NCBI RefSeq assembly: GCF_018362995.1
Contig: NZ_CP074372.1
Coordinates: 1,426,001-1,490,000 of the forward strand
Direction: 5' to 3'
DNA from: Chryseobacterium indologenes
Lineage (GTDB): Bacteria > Bacteroidota > Bacteroidia > Flavobacteriales > Weeksellaceae
Length of the DNA: 64,000 bases
The notes under the pieces were generated by a model that ran no database searches, was not told the DNA's origin, and worked only from the letters and a program-made list of their open reading frames with translations. The translations under genes were made by a program, and so were the position numbers. This document shows, piece by piece, positions 26,901 through 34,680 of the stretch (position 1 is the first letter of the stretch; each line of letters starts with the position of its first letter).

Positions 26901-27140
26901 CTCAAAGGAAAAAAGATACTGTTCTATTTTTTTAGCTACTTCCTCTTCAGCCTGATGCTCATCAGCTCCCGGATAAAAAGCATATACCATGGCTGTTGGC
27001 ATTTCTATTCTGGGATTCTCACTTCTTGGCATATTTTTTAATGAAAATATCCCCATTATCATCAGCAGTACAACCAATACGATCACTACCTGCTTATGTT
27101 TCATAGCAGCTTCCAGAAAATGCATTTTTCTTTTGGTCAT
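24000..27140 (-). CDS. RND-family efflux permease (inner membrane)
   Basis: A 1046-residue AcrB-type RND transporter using proton motive force to extrude drugs or other amphiphiles. It has the usual duplicated layout: an N-terminal membrane helix, a large periplasmic loop, and a TM block with GMVVDNAIVVVDNYIE near residue 405. After a second loop comes the block GIISLIGIVVRNGIILVDY near 960. The proton-relay positions of AcrB (DD in TM4, K in TM10) read VDN and DYAD here, so this is a different RND subfamily. It is flanked by adaptor (21 bases upstream) and TolC gene (103 bases downstream). Substrate unknown. Confidence 0.94.
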   Translation of the reverse strand: MTKRKMHFLEAAMKHKQVVIVLVVLLMIMGIFSLKNMPRSENPRIEMPTAMVYAFYPGADEHQAEEEVAKKIEQYLFSFEEIKKKKVKTEVKEGQVFLTVEIFAEVKDRKKFWHTLQLDMDANLRSKLPAGVIGPFINSNFADVTAMIVSVSSKERSYAEIEKYIDKLEDGLKVIPTVSKINRSGGQRQQVYVKINDQKLQQYGFDVSTLMRALQQQNVTGYSGELSMGSNNIVPVYTNSRYKNETEIGNQIVYTTPAGAVVRLKDVAELERRFEEKSSFVKVGDENAMVLTIDMKPGNNIVAFGKEVDERIAEIQKAFPPDIKMNTIVNQPEVVGESISHFMVEFGMAIGSVVLVVMLLLPFRVAAVASAAAPISIIITFGIMQIVGLELHQVTLAALIIVLGMVVDNAIVVVDNYIEKLDEGVTPWTAAWQAAQQLSIPIFSATMAIIFAFAPLAFFMEGIAKDFMVSLPLTVAIALLTSMFIALLFTPYTCYIFIKKGLKHKMSDRPLKKSLLDHLQTIFDKGVEKAFKWPKVTMAIGVLSVLSAFFLAGNKVDSEFFPISERNQFNMEVWMPNGSSLDKTEAQVKKLEELLKKDKRVVNMTSFVGMSSPRFHTSYAPETPKKYFAQVFITTSGSKEADEMVKEYLVKLKNFVPDGAVKLKQLSFQEGAPIDIRIISDNEADQKRTALHVKKILEEAEGTNYVRLSNESDYMGVKLNIDDVKANRLGITSQMITQTLGAGLKGYSVSTMWEGDKPVDIFVRYDSISRRDLDAVQNLHITSVYGTKIPIKEVASLEPEWHTGLLIRRNGLKLLSVYSEAQMGIKPSRILKNIQPKIDALQLPEGTTLQYGGDAESSEENAPGMGLSLSVSLILIFLTLLFQFRSLGKSLIILCTFLLSLFGAFFGLYITGNPLGMTGFMGIISLIGIVVRNGIILVDYADELIREHGYRHKAAAIAAAKRRMRPIFLTSAAAAVGVVPMIISKSPMWAPLGSVLAFGLIFSMILTLFVVPVMYYKLLKAPLVEEEAPEDQPGEDEILYKPKPAH

Positions 27141-27161
27141 TTCTTCTATATTTTCGGTTAA

Positions 27162-28199
27162 TTAGAATGCTATTCTGCTGCCGTCTGTTAATTTGGTCTG
27201 TCCTTCAACAATAAGTTTATCACCTTGCTGCAAACCATTTGCGATGACTACTTCATTAGAACCGGCAGTTCCCGTTACCTCTACTCTTTTCTTAAAGGCT
27301 GTATGGTTTTCCTTAGCCAGATATACGTAGCTTACATTATCCGAATCCCGTACAACAGCTTGGGCCGGAATAATAATGGAGGGCATATTTTCTCCGGTGT
27401 TGAGATTCAGATCGGCAATCATTCCCGGCATCAGCTGTCCGCCGGGATTTGAAAGCCTTATTTTCACCTTATAAGTCTTGGAAAGATTATCTGCCTGGGG
27501 ATTAATAATGGTAACTGTTCCGTTCAGCTTTTTATTTAAAGCAGGAACTGTAATTTCTGCTGGTGTTCCAACCTTCAGGGTTCCTATTTCATTCTCGGTT
27601 ACAGATGCTGTAGCATATACATTGTCTGTTTTTACAATATTAAAAATGGGAACTCCCGGGGCAGCATATCCTCCGGCTTCGGTCAATTTCTGGGATATTA
27701 TTCCGGAGAATGAGGCATACAGTTTGGTATCCTGTAAATTTTTAATGGCAGATTCTCTGTTTGCTTTTGCCTGGGCAAGTGCGGTTTTAGCGGAGATATA
27801 ATCCCTTTCAGGAAGACTTTTTTTCTTATAAAGCTGATCCAGTCGTTTAAAATTGTCCTGTGCCTGTTCCAGACTGGCATTGGCAATGGCAAAAGCATTT
27901 GAATAGGTATTCTGCTCAATAACAGCCAGGAGTTGTCCTTTGTTGATCCGCTGTCCTTCCTGTACATTAATACTTACCACCCGTCCGGGAACGTTAAAGC
28001 CTATAGAAACAGAATTATCTGCCTCTATGTTCCCACTGTATGTTAAATTTTGAAGTTGGTTTGTTAATTGAACGGTTTGTATGGAAACCTGTTGTGAAGA
28101 TGCTTTTTTATCAGTCTTTGTTTTGTCACTGCTTTCGCAGGAGTATAACATCAATACAGAAAACATACTTAGTGAAATACTTCTTAAATTGATCACCAT
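27162..28199 (-). CDS. RND efflux periplasmic adaptor (membrane fusion) lipoprotein
   Basis: A 345-residue adaptor. The lipobox LMLYSC places lipid attachment at about C20. The biotinyl-lipoyl-like half-motifs (GRVVSINVQEGQRINKGQLLAVIE and LYASFSGIISQKLTEAGGYAAPG, cited here in part) flank a coiled-coil hairpin (SLEQAQDNFKRLDQLYKKK to ALAQAKANRES). Beta-barrel and membrane-proximal domains follow. It is the first structural gene of the pump operon, 157 bases downstream of an AraC-type regulator gene on the same strand. Confidence 0.93.
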   Translation of the reverse strand: MVINLRSISLSMFSVLMLYSCESSDKTKTDKKASSQQVSIQTVQLTNQLQNLTYSGNIEADNSVSIGFNVPGRVVSINVQEGQRINKGQLLAVIEQNTYSNAFAIANASLEQAQDNFKRLDQLYKKKSLPERDYISAKTALAQAKANRESAIKNLQDTKLYASFSGIISQKLTEAGGYAAPGVPIFNIVKTDNVYATASVTENEIGTLKVGTPAEITVPALNKKLNGTVTIINPQADNLSKTYKVKIRLSNPGGQLMPGMIADLNLNTGENMPSIIIPAQAVVRDSDNVSYVYLAKENHTAFKKRVEVTGTAGSNEVVIANGLQQGDKLIVEGQTKLTDGSRIAF

Positions 28200-28356
28200 A
28201 ATTTTTTTGAAATTTTATATTTACAAGTCAGCACAACTCTATTGGCTGATACTGCAAATATCCATCAGTAAAAAATCAAAAAAAAGGTTGCTTTTCTGCC
28301 AAAACTGGTCTATTTCGACACTAAAAGAATACATAATAATCGGGAAATAATCAGGC

Positions 28357-29253
28357 TTACAAAGTAGAATTTTGCTGTTTTCGAAATTCTTTGGGTGAGA
28401 TTTTCATTTTCTTTTTAAAAAATTTACCGAAAAACGACTGATCACTGAAATGAAGCTGATCTGCAATCTGAGCGACCGTCCATTCTGAGTTCTGAAGCAG
28501 ATTCCGGGCTTCTATAATCACAGCTTCTTCAATAATATTACTCGCTGTCTGTCCTGAAACTTCTTTTAAAACTTTGGAAAGGTATCCCGGAGTAACAGCT
28601 AACTGATCTGCATAGAACTGTACGGAACGTTCTTTCTTGCAATGCGAAGAAAGCAGGCTCATGAAGTTTTGAATCAGGGATTTTTGTCTGCTTGTTTTTG
28701 GTTGATAGTTTTCTTCCGCCAGACTGTGCAGCACCCTCAGCTCCAAAGCAAGTGAATTAAAATAATGATAAATTCTTTCCATGGCATGAAGCTGCTCACG
28801 GTCAGAATTCATTTTGTACAGATTATCCGTGAGGGTTACGATATTTCTGCTTTCATCCGGAGATAAAGAGATTACAAGTGTCCTGTTGTCCGAAAGCAAG
28901 CGTACAATATTGATATCATTATAATTTTTTAGGTTCGAAAAGGCAAAATCATCCGAAAAAGCTATCGCTACACATTTTATATGCTGCGAAATATTTATAA
29001 TGTGGGTATAGGACTGTGAAGGCAGGAAAATAATGCTGTTATTACGGATCTGATGTGTTTCCAGATTAACATTAATTTTCATTTCACCCTCCAGCAAAAG
29101 CAAAAGAGCTGAGTTATCAGTTTTATAAGGATATGAAATAGGGTTTTCTTCAAAGTACCGATCTATATAATGAACATGAAAATCACTGTGAGGATCATGT
29201 TCACCCAAAATTTCAAGAATTTCCTTGTGGCTGCGAAAGGTTGCTTTATCCAA
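28357..29253 (-). CDS. AraC-family transcriptional regulator upstream of efflux operon
   Basis: A regulator of about 298 residues with an N-terminal cupin-type sensing domain (SALLLLLEGEMKINVN, NNSIIFLPSQSYTHI) and a C-terminal AraC double helix-turn-helix (VQFYADQLAVTPGYLSKVLKEV, then TVAQIADQLHFSDQSFFGKFFKK). The start is set at TTG 29253 (LDKATFRSHKEI); the alternative TTG at 29271 lies inside a TAATTTTG -7 box, and there is no ATG. Adjacent to the RND pump genes in the same orientation, it likely activates them; AraC regulators beside RND operons are common in flavobacteria. Confidence 0.9.
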   Translation of the reverse strand: MDKATFRSHKEILEILGEHDPHSDFHVHYIDRYFEENPISYPYKTDNSALLLLLEGEMKINVNLETHQIRNNSIIFLPSQSYTHIINISQHIKCVAIAFSDDFAFSNLKNYNDINIVRLLSDNRTLVISLSPDESRNIVTLTDNLYKMNSDREQLHAMERIYHYFNSLALELRVLHSLAEENYQPKTSRQKSLIQNFMSLLSSHCKKERSVQFYADQLAVTPGYLSKVLKEVSGQTASNIIEEAVIIEARNLLQNSEWTVAQIADQLHFSDQSFFGKFFKKKMKISPKEFRKQQNSTL

Positions 29254-29268
29254 AATATTTCTTTGATA

Positions 29269-29276
29269 CAAAATTA
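29269..29276 (-). promoter_or_regulatory. -7 promoter box of AraC regulator gene
   Basis: TAATTTTG on the minus strand fits TAnnTTTG and covers the TTG at 29271. Transcription should start near 29263, which favours TTG 29253 as the start codon. Confidence 0.4.
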
Positions 29277-29420
29277 AATATTACAGCCATTATTCACTAT
29301 CATTTGCCATTTATATTTTGTACTATATCCTATACGGAAAAGAGTTTCTCCGATATTCACCGGAAAGATTTCCTCCCATTGGAAAAAACAAAAGTCAAAC
29401 TTCAATAGGTACACTCCATA

Positions 29421-29459
29421 AAAAGAACTCCTGTAGATTTTTTCAACAGGAGTTCTTTT
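29421..29459. terminator. Terminator downstream of PDZ-like secreted protein gene
   Basis: A perfect 14-bp stem: AAAAGAACTCCTGT (29421-29434) pairs with 29446-29459, loop of 11 bases. On the minus strand it ends in a T-run, so it terminates the 29491-31200 gene ahead of the AraC gene. Confidence 0.85.
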
Positions 29460-29490
29460 AATTATTTTTATTTTATATTCATTATGAATT

Positions 29491-31200
29491 TTAATCAATA
29501 ACCGGAAGTGACCCCAGCGTAAATTGCACGGTTTTTTCCTGATAAATATTTGGATTCATTGCATTGGGCACTACTAAAGTTAAATCGGTTCTTTCACCGG
29601 GCTCGTAGTTTTTTAAAGCATCTGTAAATGTTTGGGCATCATATACGGAATAAGAGCCCACTTTTTTAACAAGGGTACCAGCCAGTATATTATTAAGATG
29701 TAAAGCTCCGCCTACAGTTGTTGGACCTATTAATACTCCTTTTACATTCTGAAGAACGGTATTATATCCATTATAAACATACAGCTGTACATCCCATGGA
29801 ATAACATCTATAACTCCTACAGAAGCTCTGAACTTCACGTCTTCTTTGGCAATGACAGGTTGAGTAACCGCATGCTGCACCGATATTGTTTTCGTATGAC
29901 TGTAGTCTTCCACCGTTTTAGTCATTTCAGTACTGTTCAACACCCTTTTAAAGGAAGTGTTACCGCGGGCTGTATTATTCCCCCACCTTACTCCATTGGC
30001 TATAAATCCGATATAATCTTTTCTGCCAAGAGCGGCTACAGCAGCTTCGATATTGGGAGTGAGATTAGGATCATTTTTTTGCAATGACTCTGCAAACTGT
30101 AAATGTAAATTCTGCAATTTTTCATTTCCCTCCGCTTTTGCTTTTTCGGCTGCCTGAAGGTGATTTTTAAGGGCTTCTTCCTGAGAGATATCAGGAAAGA
30201 ATTTTTCTTCAAATTGATAAATCATATCATCATCCGCATCATACATTTCGATTCTTGTATTATTAATGTTTTCAGCATTATACTGGCTGTCAACCTGCTG
30301 ATTGAATGAAGACTTCATCGATTTTCTACTGCTTCCTAATCCAAGAAATGCCCATCCGCTTGATTTCTGGCTCACGCTGCTCTTTTGGGCATCACTTAAA
30401 AATTGGTTAACAATCGTACTGCCATCTATATGGGCATTAATATAACTGTTTTTAGAATTCTTAAATTTGTAACTGACAGAGATATCACCATTTCCGTTGG
30501 CCAACAGATTCTTAACATATTCCGTAGGATTTTCAATACTTATATTTTTAAAGCTTTTATTTCCAACAAGTGTTCCTGGGATGCGCTTGCTGTAAACGGT
30601 CTCCCCTCCTGCTTCTACAATGAATTCTACCTCGGTAGGTGAAATGATCTGGCTTTGAAAATTTGTATTATAATCTTTTATCAATTGGTCCTGAGGGGCC
30701 AGCATGGTTGTTTCATATTGCTTGGCTAAGGAAAAGAAATGATTGGTCAATCCCGGATTGGTCATCATGTAAGGCGTCAGCATTGGCTGTCCGTTCGTAT
30801 TTTTTAAAATTGGCGGGTAAAAAGCGGCTATTGTTGTACTTCTTATGGCAGCACAAATAGATGCTTTCTGGCTTTCATTGGGTAATGCCAGCTCCTGTGT
30901 TACCGGAATAATCAAAGTCCGGATCTGATCTGAACCCTTATAAGTTTCATTTCCTTTATTATCTATATATTTAATATTATTGACATCAAATTTAAGAATA
31001 GGCAATATAAACACCTTAGCAACAGTACCCTTAGCAACATTCTCATAAAAGCCGTGGGTATTGTAAAGCGCATATTTTCCTTTACTATCTATGGCTACAT
31101 AATTCTCGACTGAAAATTTGTTGGAATTCGGTGTCACTTGCGACCAGATAACTCCGGTATTGGCAAGCAGCAATACAATGGTTACATAAAAGTTTTTCAT
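29491..31200 (-). CDS. Large secreted protein with C-terminal PDZ-like region
   Basis: A 569-residue exported protein starting at the ATG at 31200, where the signal peptide (MKNFYVTIVLLLANTGVIWS) begins; the upstream ATG at 31248 would bury it. The N-terminal half is unrecognised. The middle has an Ala/Glu/Lys helix (EEALKNHLQAAEKAKAEGNEKL region). The last 110 residues (VKGVLIGPTTVGGALHLNN, GTLVKKVGSYSVYDAQTF, ERTDLTLVV) have the order of a PDZ domain. It has no protease motif. It is monocistronic with its own terminator. Function unknown. Confidence 0.7.
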   Translation of the reverse strand: MKNFYVTIVLLLANTGVIWSQVTPNSNKFSVENYVAIDSKGKYALYNTHGFYENVAKGTVAKVFILPILKFDVNNIKYIDNKGNETYKGSDQIRTLIIPVTQELALPNESQKASICAAIRSTTIAAFYPPILKNTNGQPMLTPYMMTNPGLTNHFFSLAKQYETTMLAPQDQLIKDYNTNFQSQIISPTEVEFIVEAGGETVYSKRIPGTLVGNKSFKNISIENPTEYVKNLLANGNGDISVSYKFKNSKNSYINAHIDGSTIVNQFLSDAQKSSVSQKSSGWAFLGLGSSRKSMKSSFNQQVDSQYNAENINNTRIEMYDADDDMIYQFEEKFFPDISQEEALKNHLQAAEKAKAEGNEKLQNLHLQFAESLQKNDPNLTPNIEAAVAALGRKDYIGFIANGVRWGNNTARGNTSFKRVLNSTEMTKTVEDYSHTKTISVQHAVTQPVIAKEDVKFRASVGVIDVIPWDVQLYVYNGYNTVLQNVKGVLIGPTTVGGALHLNNILAGTLVKKVGSYSVYDAQTFTDALKNYEPGERTDLTLVVPNAMNPNIYQEKTVQFTLGSLPVID

Positions 31201-31390
31201 GGTTTTATATTTTAAGATTGAGAATAAACCTGTTATTGATGATTCCATGGTAAAATTACATGTAAATCAGACCCGTGTCCATGGCACTTTTGTGTAATAT
31301 TTCAGCTGAAGGACTTCTTCATATGCCGTTGGATAATCGTTTATAATCATAGTGGCATCAATCTTACATCATTCTTTAAAAGAGTATTGA

Positions 31391-31516
31391 ATGGCTTTTC
31401 AGGGAATTATACATACTATAAATAAAATAATGGGCAAGCAAGTAAAAGACGACGCACTAATATTGGGAAAATGGAAAGCACTAAAATCTCAAGACCGGGA
31501 TATTTGTTATTATTAA
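31391..31516 (+). CDS. Candidate 41-residue basic small protein
   Basis: ATG to TAA reads MAFQGIIHTINKIMGKQVKD through LILGKWKALKSQDRDICYY. It is basic and shows amino-acid usage more like a gene than the AT-rich flanks. No recognised domain or clear promoter. It could also be a chance ORF or a gene remnant. Confidence 0.25.
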   Translation: MAFQGIIHTINKIMGKQVKDDALILGKWKALKSQDRDICYY

Positions 31517-31605
31517 AGCTAAAAACTTAATAATAACTCAAAATTAATGATAAAAACATAGTTATTTTTATATACATTTATATTAGTCTAATCAGGCTTC
31601 AAAAT

Positions 31606-31614
31606 AAGTACCTA
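31606..31614 (+). promoter_or_regulatory. Candidate operator word AAGTACCTA, copy 1
   Basis: AAGTACCTA lies 100 bases before the start of the AraC-type regulator and recurs at 33190-33198 in the -33 region of the major pilin promoter. It might be an autoregulatory site. The evidence is two copies only. Confidence 0.25.
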
Positions 31615-31714
31615 AATATCCTAATTATATCATATAGTTTGATCTTTAGGCTCATTTTAGCTGTATAATCCGCCATTATAGAAAAACTTTATCATTTTAT
31701 TGAAGCTTATTAAT

Positions 31715-32545
31715 ATGTACGTTATCACAGACCAATTGAAGAATTTAGGATTCAGCATCAACACATTAAATAACATTATACAGAGAAATAATAATAAAAG
31801 AAGTTTTAATACACTTGAGTATTTTTGCATCTACATCATTATAGAGGACATTACTTTGGAAGTTGAAAATATTCCACATCCCATAAAAGGTGGTCATATC
31901 GCATTTGTAGGCCCTCAAAAACAAATTGTATTTGGGGAAACCAAACGGGGCGAGGTTTATATCATTGCATTTTCTTCAAGCTTTTATGAAAGATCAGGAA
32001 AAGACAGCATGTTTATCAATTCAAGGCTTTTTTTCAATTATGATTCTGATATTTTTATAGCACCTTTTGAAAATATTAAAGAGATGAACGTTGTCTTTAT
32101 GGGAAGAATGCACAATTTTCAGCATAAGGATGAAAGTCTGTATGTTTCCGCTGCCCATAATGCTATTGAAAGATTAATTCTGGACGCATTTTTACATATC
32201 CCGGCTGAAACACTGAAAAAAGATATCAAATTTGATTATCTCCACTACGTCAATAGATTCAAAGTGCTTTTGCAGAGAGACTATAAAAAGGCTAAAAAGG
32301 TCTCCCACTACGCTAATGAACTCAATATCACGCCAAGAAAGCTCACTGAAATGACCGAGTATGTTTTGGGAAAGACGGCCAAACATATTATCATTGAAAA
32401 ACTGATCAATGAATGCAAAAAATCCCTTAGCTTCTCAGGCAACAATATTTCTGAAATTGCTTATGATCTGGGATTCAGTGATGAAGGAAATTTCAGTAAT
32501 TTTATTAAAAAACATACAGGAAAAAATCCCTCAGAAATGAAATAA
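31715..32545 (+). CDS. AraC-family regulator of the pilus-like cluster
   Basis: A 276-residue AraC-type transcription factor; start at the ATG at 31715 (MYVITDQLKNLG). The N-terminal 165 residues form a sensing domain with no strong family match. The C-terminal domain has two helix-turn-helices (VSHYANELNITPRKLTEMTEY, then NISEIAYDLGFSDEGNFSNF) and ends PSEMK. The gene is immediately upstream of, and co-directional with, the five pilus-like genes, the first of which starts 55 bases after its stop. It is the obvious candidate regulator of them; this is inferred from position. Confidence 0.88.
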   Translation: MYVITDQLKNLGFSINTLNNIIQRNNNKRSFNTLEYFCIYIIIEDITLEVENIPHPIKGGHIAFVGPQKQIVFGETKRGEVYIIAFSSSFYERSGKDSMFINSRLFFNYDSDIFIAPFENIKEMNVVFMGRMHNFQHKDESLYVSAAHNAIERLILDAFLHIPAETLKKDIKFDYLHYVNRFKVLLQRDYKKAKKVSHYANELNITPRKLTEMTEYVLGKTAKHIIIEKLINECKKSLSFSGNNISEIAYDLGFSDEGNFSNFIKKHTGKNPSEMK

Positions 32546-32561
32546 TGTAAAAATAATATTG

Positions 32562-32569
32562 TATTTTTG
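32562..32569 (+). promoter_or_regulatory. -7 promoter box before minor pilin-like gene
   Basis: TATTTTTG fits TAnnTTTG, 31 bases before the ATG at 32601. There is no matching -33 box at 17-19 bases. Confidence 0.35.
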
Positions 32570-32600
32570 GATAAATAACAGATCAGTGAAAAATTAATAT

Positions 32601-32966
32601 ATGTTAAAAAGATATATTTTTTCAGTAATTTTTCTTTTCGTTTCCATGAGTATCTATGCGCAGACAGATGATGTTCAGGTGAACGTAAGACTTTATCCTA
32701 CCCAAATGCTGGCGGTTGGAGGTGACAGCGAAATGGTTGATGATACTGATGAGAGTATCCAGCCGGAAATAAACTCTGTTATCATTTCAAGTCCATCAGG
32801 CTTTCAGCTGGGAATTCAACAGGATGATAAGGATGAGTATAATCTTATTAAAAGTCATGATGGAGTTATCGAAAAAAAATTCATGATAAATCAAAAAATA
32901 GATAAAATTATAAAACAGTTTAAAGATAAGTCTACTTTTATGATGTTAACTTTAATCTCTCAATAA
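32601..32966 (+). CDS. Minor pilin-like secreted subunit
   Basis: A 121-residue protein with a signal peptide (1-20, ending SIYAQ). The mature start DDVQVNVRLYPTQMLAV aligns with VTLNVRLKPIQTLIV of the next gene; SVIISSPSGFQLGI aligns with LSIYSTGGFQVKV; and both end in LISQ/IISQ. It is therefore a short paralogue of the major pilin-like subunit, about 50 residues smaller, with an acidic insertion after residue 42. It could be an anchor or a terminating subunit. It lacks Cys. Confidence 0.65.
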   Translation: MLKRYIFSVIFLFVSMSIYAQTDDVQVNVRLYPTQMLAVGGDSEMVDDTDESIQPEINSVIISSPSGFQLGIQQDDKDEYNLIKSHDGVIEKKFMINQKIDKIIKQFKDKSTFMMLTLISQ

Positions 32967-33266
32967 GCTGGTCTGAAGCTTATTTACTATGCATTTTATA
33001 TTATTTTTTTAAATTTCCAACCTTTTGTTTTTGGTAAATTGATAATAATATAACATTGATTTAACAATATTAACAATATTTTTAATTTTTAATTAACTTA
33101 AAAGTTTATTTCCCTTCATAAAATACTATTTTTCAGCAAGATTATTTCCAAAACCAAATTTACAAATCTTTAGTACTTTTTCACAAAACAAGTACCTATA
33201 CCTCTTTCTAAATTTGCACCTGAAAAAAAACAAGAAGTAATATACTATTAAAACTCCAGTTATTTT
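32967..33266. other. 300-base leader upstream of the major pilin-like gene
   Basis: AT-rich region with no ORF. It holds the -7 box and the AAGTACCTA word near its 3' end. The long gap suggests that the major subunit is transcribed separately from the minor one. Confidence 0.45.
33190..33216 (+). promoter_or_regulatory. Major pilin promoter: operator word plus -7 box
   Basis: TAAATTTG (33209-33216) is a perfect TAnnTTTG box. The normal -33 position lacks TTTG and instead carries AAGTACCTA (33190-33198), the word also found upstream of the AraC regulator. This fits an activator-dependent promoter. The start codon is at 33267. Confidence 0.45.
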
Positions 33267-33791
33267 ATGAAGAAATATATTGTAGCCTCAATGTCGCTAT
33301 TTGGTTTTGTTGCTTTAAAGGCTCAGCAAAATGTAACTCTAAATGTTAGATTAAAACCTATCCAGACTCTTATCGTTAATCCTGCTCAAAAGGTTGTCAA
33401 TTTAGACTATAAAACCAAAGATGACTATGCCAACGGAGTATCCTCTGTAAATGCTGATCATTTAAGCATCTATAGCACAGGAGGTTTCCAGGTTAAAGTA
33501 AAAGCTGCCAATGCAGTATTGCAAAGCGGAGCAAAGAATATCCAGGCTAATACTATTCAAATTAAGGCCAGTGCAGGAACTGAAGTTCTTAACGGAGCTC
33601 AGTATGCACAGAATGTACAGCTTTCTAATAACGATGCAATATTAGTCACCTCTGCAAACGGTGGTGTAGACAAAAAAATTAATATTGAATATAAAGGAGC
33701 AGGAGCTAATGCTTACCTTGACAATTATATTGCAGGTCAGGATCCTACCGTTTATACAACAGAGTTAACGTATACTATTATTTCTCAATAA
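33267..33791 (+). CDS. Major pilin-like secreted subunit
   Basis: A 174-residue exported protein (signal 1-19, ending LKAQ). The mature part has no Cys and is almost all predicted beta-strand, with QNVTLNVRLKPIQTLIV at the start, DYANGV at 53-58, and the last strand TVYTTELTYTIISQ. The same strands occur in the minor subunit and twice in the adhesin-like protein of this cluster. The final strand resembles the C-terminal strand of archaic pilins of the spore-coat-U type. A strong hairpin follows the stop and may raise the yield of this subunit. I infer that it is the main fibre subunit. Confidence 0.7.
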   Translation: MKKYIVASMSLFGFVALKAQQNVTLNVRLKPIQTLIVNPAQKVVNLDYKTKDDYANGVSSVNADHLSIYSTGGFQVKVKAANAVLQSGAKNIQANTIQIKASAGTEVLNGAQYAQNVQLSNNDAILVTSANGGVDKKINIEYKGAGANAYLDNYIAGQDPTVYTTELTYTIISQ

Positions 33792-33818
33792 GTAATTTAA
33801 GTATTATATAAACTACTC

Positions 33819-33853
33819 CAGATAAAGTGTTACAATTTGTAGCACTTTATCTG
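33819..33853 (+). terminator. Hairpin after major pilin-like gene (partial terminator or stabiliser)
   Basis: CAGATAAAGTG (33819-33829) pairs with CACTTTATCTG (33843-33853), an 11-bp perfect stem, and TACA/TGTA inside the loop can pair further. Only a weak T-rich tail follows. In pilus operons such a hairpin after the major subunit sets subunit-to-assembly-protein ratios. Confidence 0.65.
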
Positions 33854-33876
33854 TACTTTAATAGCAAAGTATAATA

Positions 33877-34680
33877 ATGAACCGATCTTATATCTTCATT
33901 TTATTCTCTTTATTCCTTTTCTGTTCTCAAATTAATGCTCAAACAGGTGTATCGGTGTCTCCACCCAGGCTTTATTTTGAATCTGATGCAGGAAAAAGCA
34001 TTACCCAGAAGGTAACTGTAACCAATGTAAGTGCAAAAAATTCTCTGGACATGGCTGTCAGTTTAGGTGACTGGGAATATAATGAAACAGGAGAAAACAA
34101 AATGTCTCCTGCCAATACGCTGCCAACATCCTGCGCCAGCTGGATATCAATAAAAAATGAAGATACCTATTTTACCTTAGCTCCGGGGGAAAGAAAGGAT
34201 ATTGATGTCACCATTACTCCTCCCGCTACATTATCAGATCAGATGTTGGCTCATACTGGTGTACTGTATGTGAGTCAGATGAATCCTGTGAATGATGTAG
34301 ATAACAAAGGTGCCAATATAAAAGTAAGTATCCGTTCAGGAATTAAACTCTTTCATAAGCTAACTGCCAAAGCCACCAAAAAAATTGAGATTCATAATCT
34401 TACTTTAGCTCAATCCAAAAAAGATCTTACCATCTTATTTGAAAATCAGGGCAATATATGGACCGATGGAAAAATACAAACGGAACTTGTCAATACAGAA
34501 AATGGCAATAAAGTATCGCTTGATCAGATTATTTTCTATACCATGCCCGGAAATAAAAGAGAATTGAACATCCCTCTTCCTGCAACACTTTTAAAAGGAA
34601 AGTATACTGCATCAGTAGTGATTGATTATGGAGACAACAATAATCTGGAGCTAGCAGAACTGAATTTTACACATGAATAA
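33877..34680 (+). CDS. PapD-like periplasmic pilus chaperone
   Basis: A 267-residue exported protein (signal 1-21, ending INAQ). Residues 23-150 form an Ig-like domain with chaperone hallmarks: VSPPRLYFESDAGKSITQKV, VTVTN, and FTLAPGERKDIDVTITPP. A second Ig-like domain spans about 155-267 (LTILFENQGNIWTDG). The two-domain layout and the N-terminal pattern match PapD/archaic fimbrial chaperones, which hold pilin subunits by donor-strand complementation. The stop overlaps the adhesin-like gene by 8 bases. Divergent; the assignment rests on motifs plus context. Confidence 0.72.
   Translation: MNRSYIFILFSLFLFCSQINAQTGVSVSPPRLYFESDAGKSITQKVTVTNVSAKNSLDMAVSLGDWEYNETGENKMSPANTLPTSCASWISIKNEDTYFTLAPGERKDIDVTITPPATLSDQMLAHTGVLYVSQMNPVNDVDNKGANIKVSIRSGIKLFHKLTAKATKKIEIHNLTLAQSKKDLTILFENQGNIWTDGKIQTELVNTENGNKVSLDQIIFYTMPGNKRELNIPLPATLLKGKYTASVVIDYGDNNNLELAELNFTHE

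Larger units (their letters stand above)
31201..31714. other. Intergenic region between PDZ-like gene and pilus regulator
   Basis: About 500 bases. It holds a possible 41-codon ORF (31391-31516) and the 9-base word AAGTACCTA at 31606-31614 that recurs upstream of the major pilin gene. No terminator, repeat or RNA gene was seen. Confidence 0.45.

Noticed and set aside
29274..29498. Open frame of 74 codons on the minus strand between AraC and PDZ-like genes
   Set aside because: It runs through the 14-bp terminator stem at 29421-29459 and has no gene-like composition.
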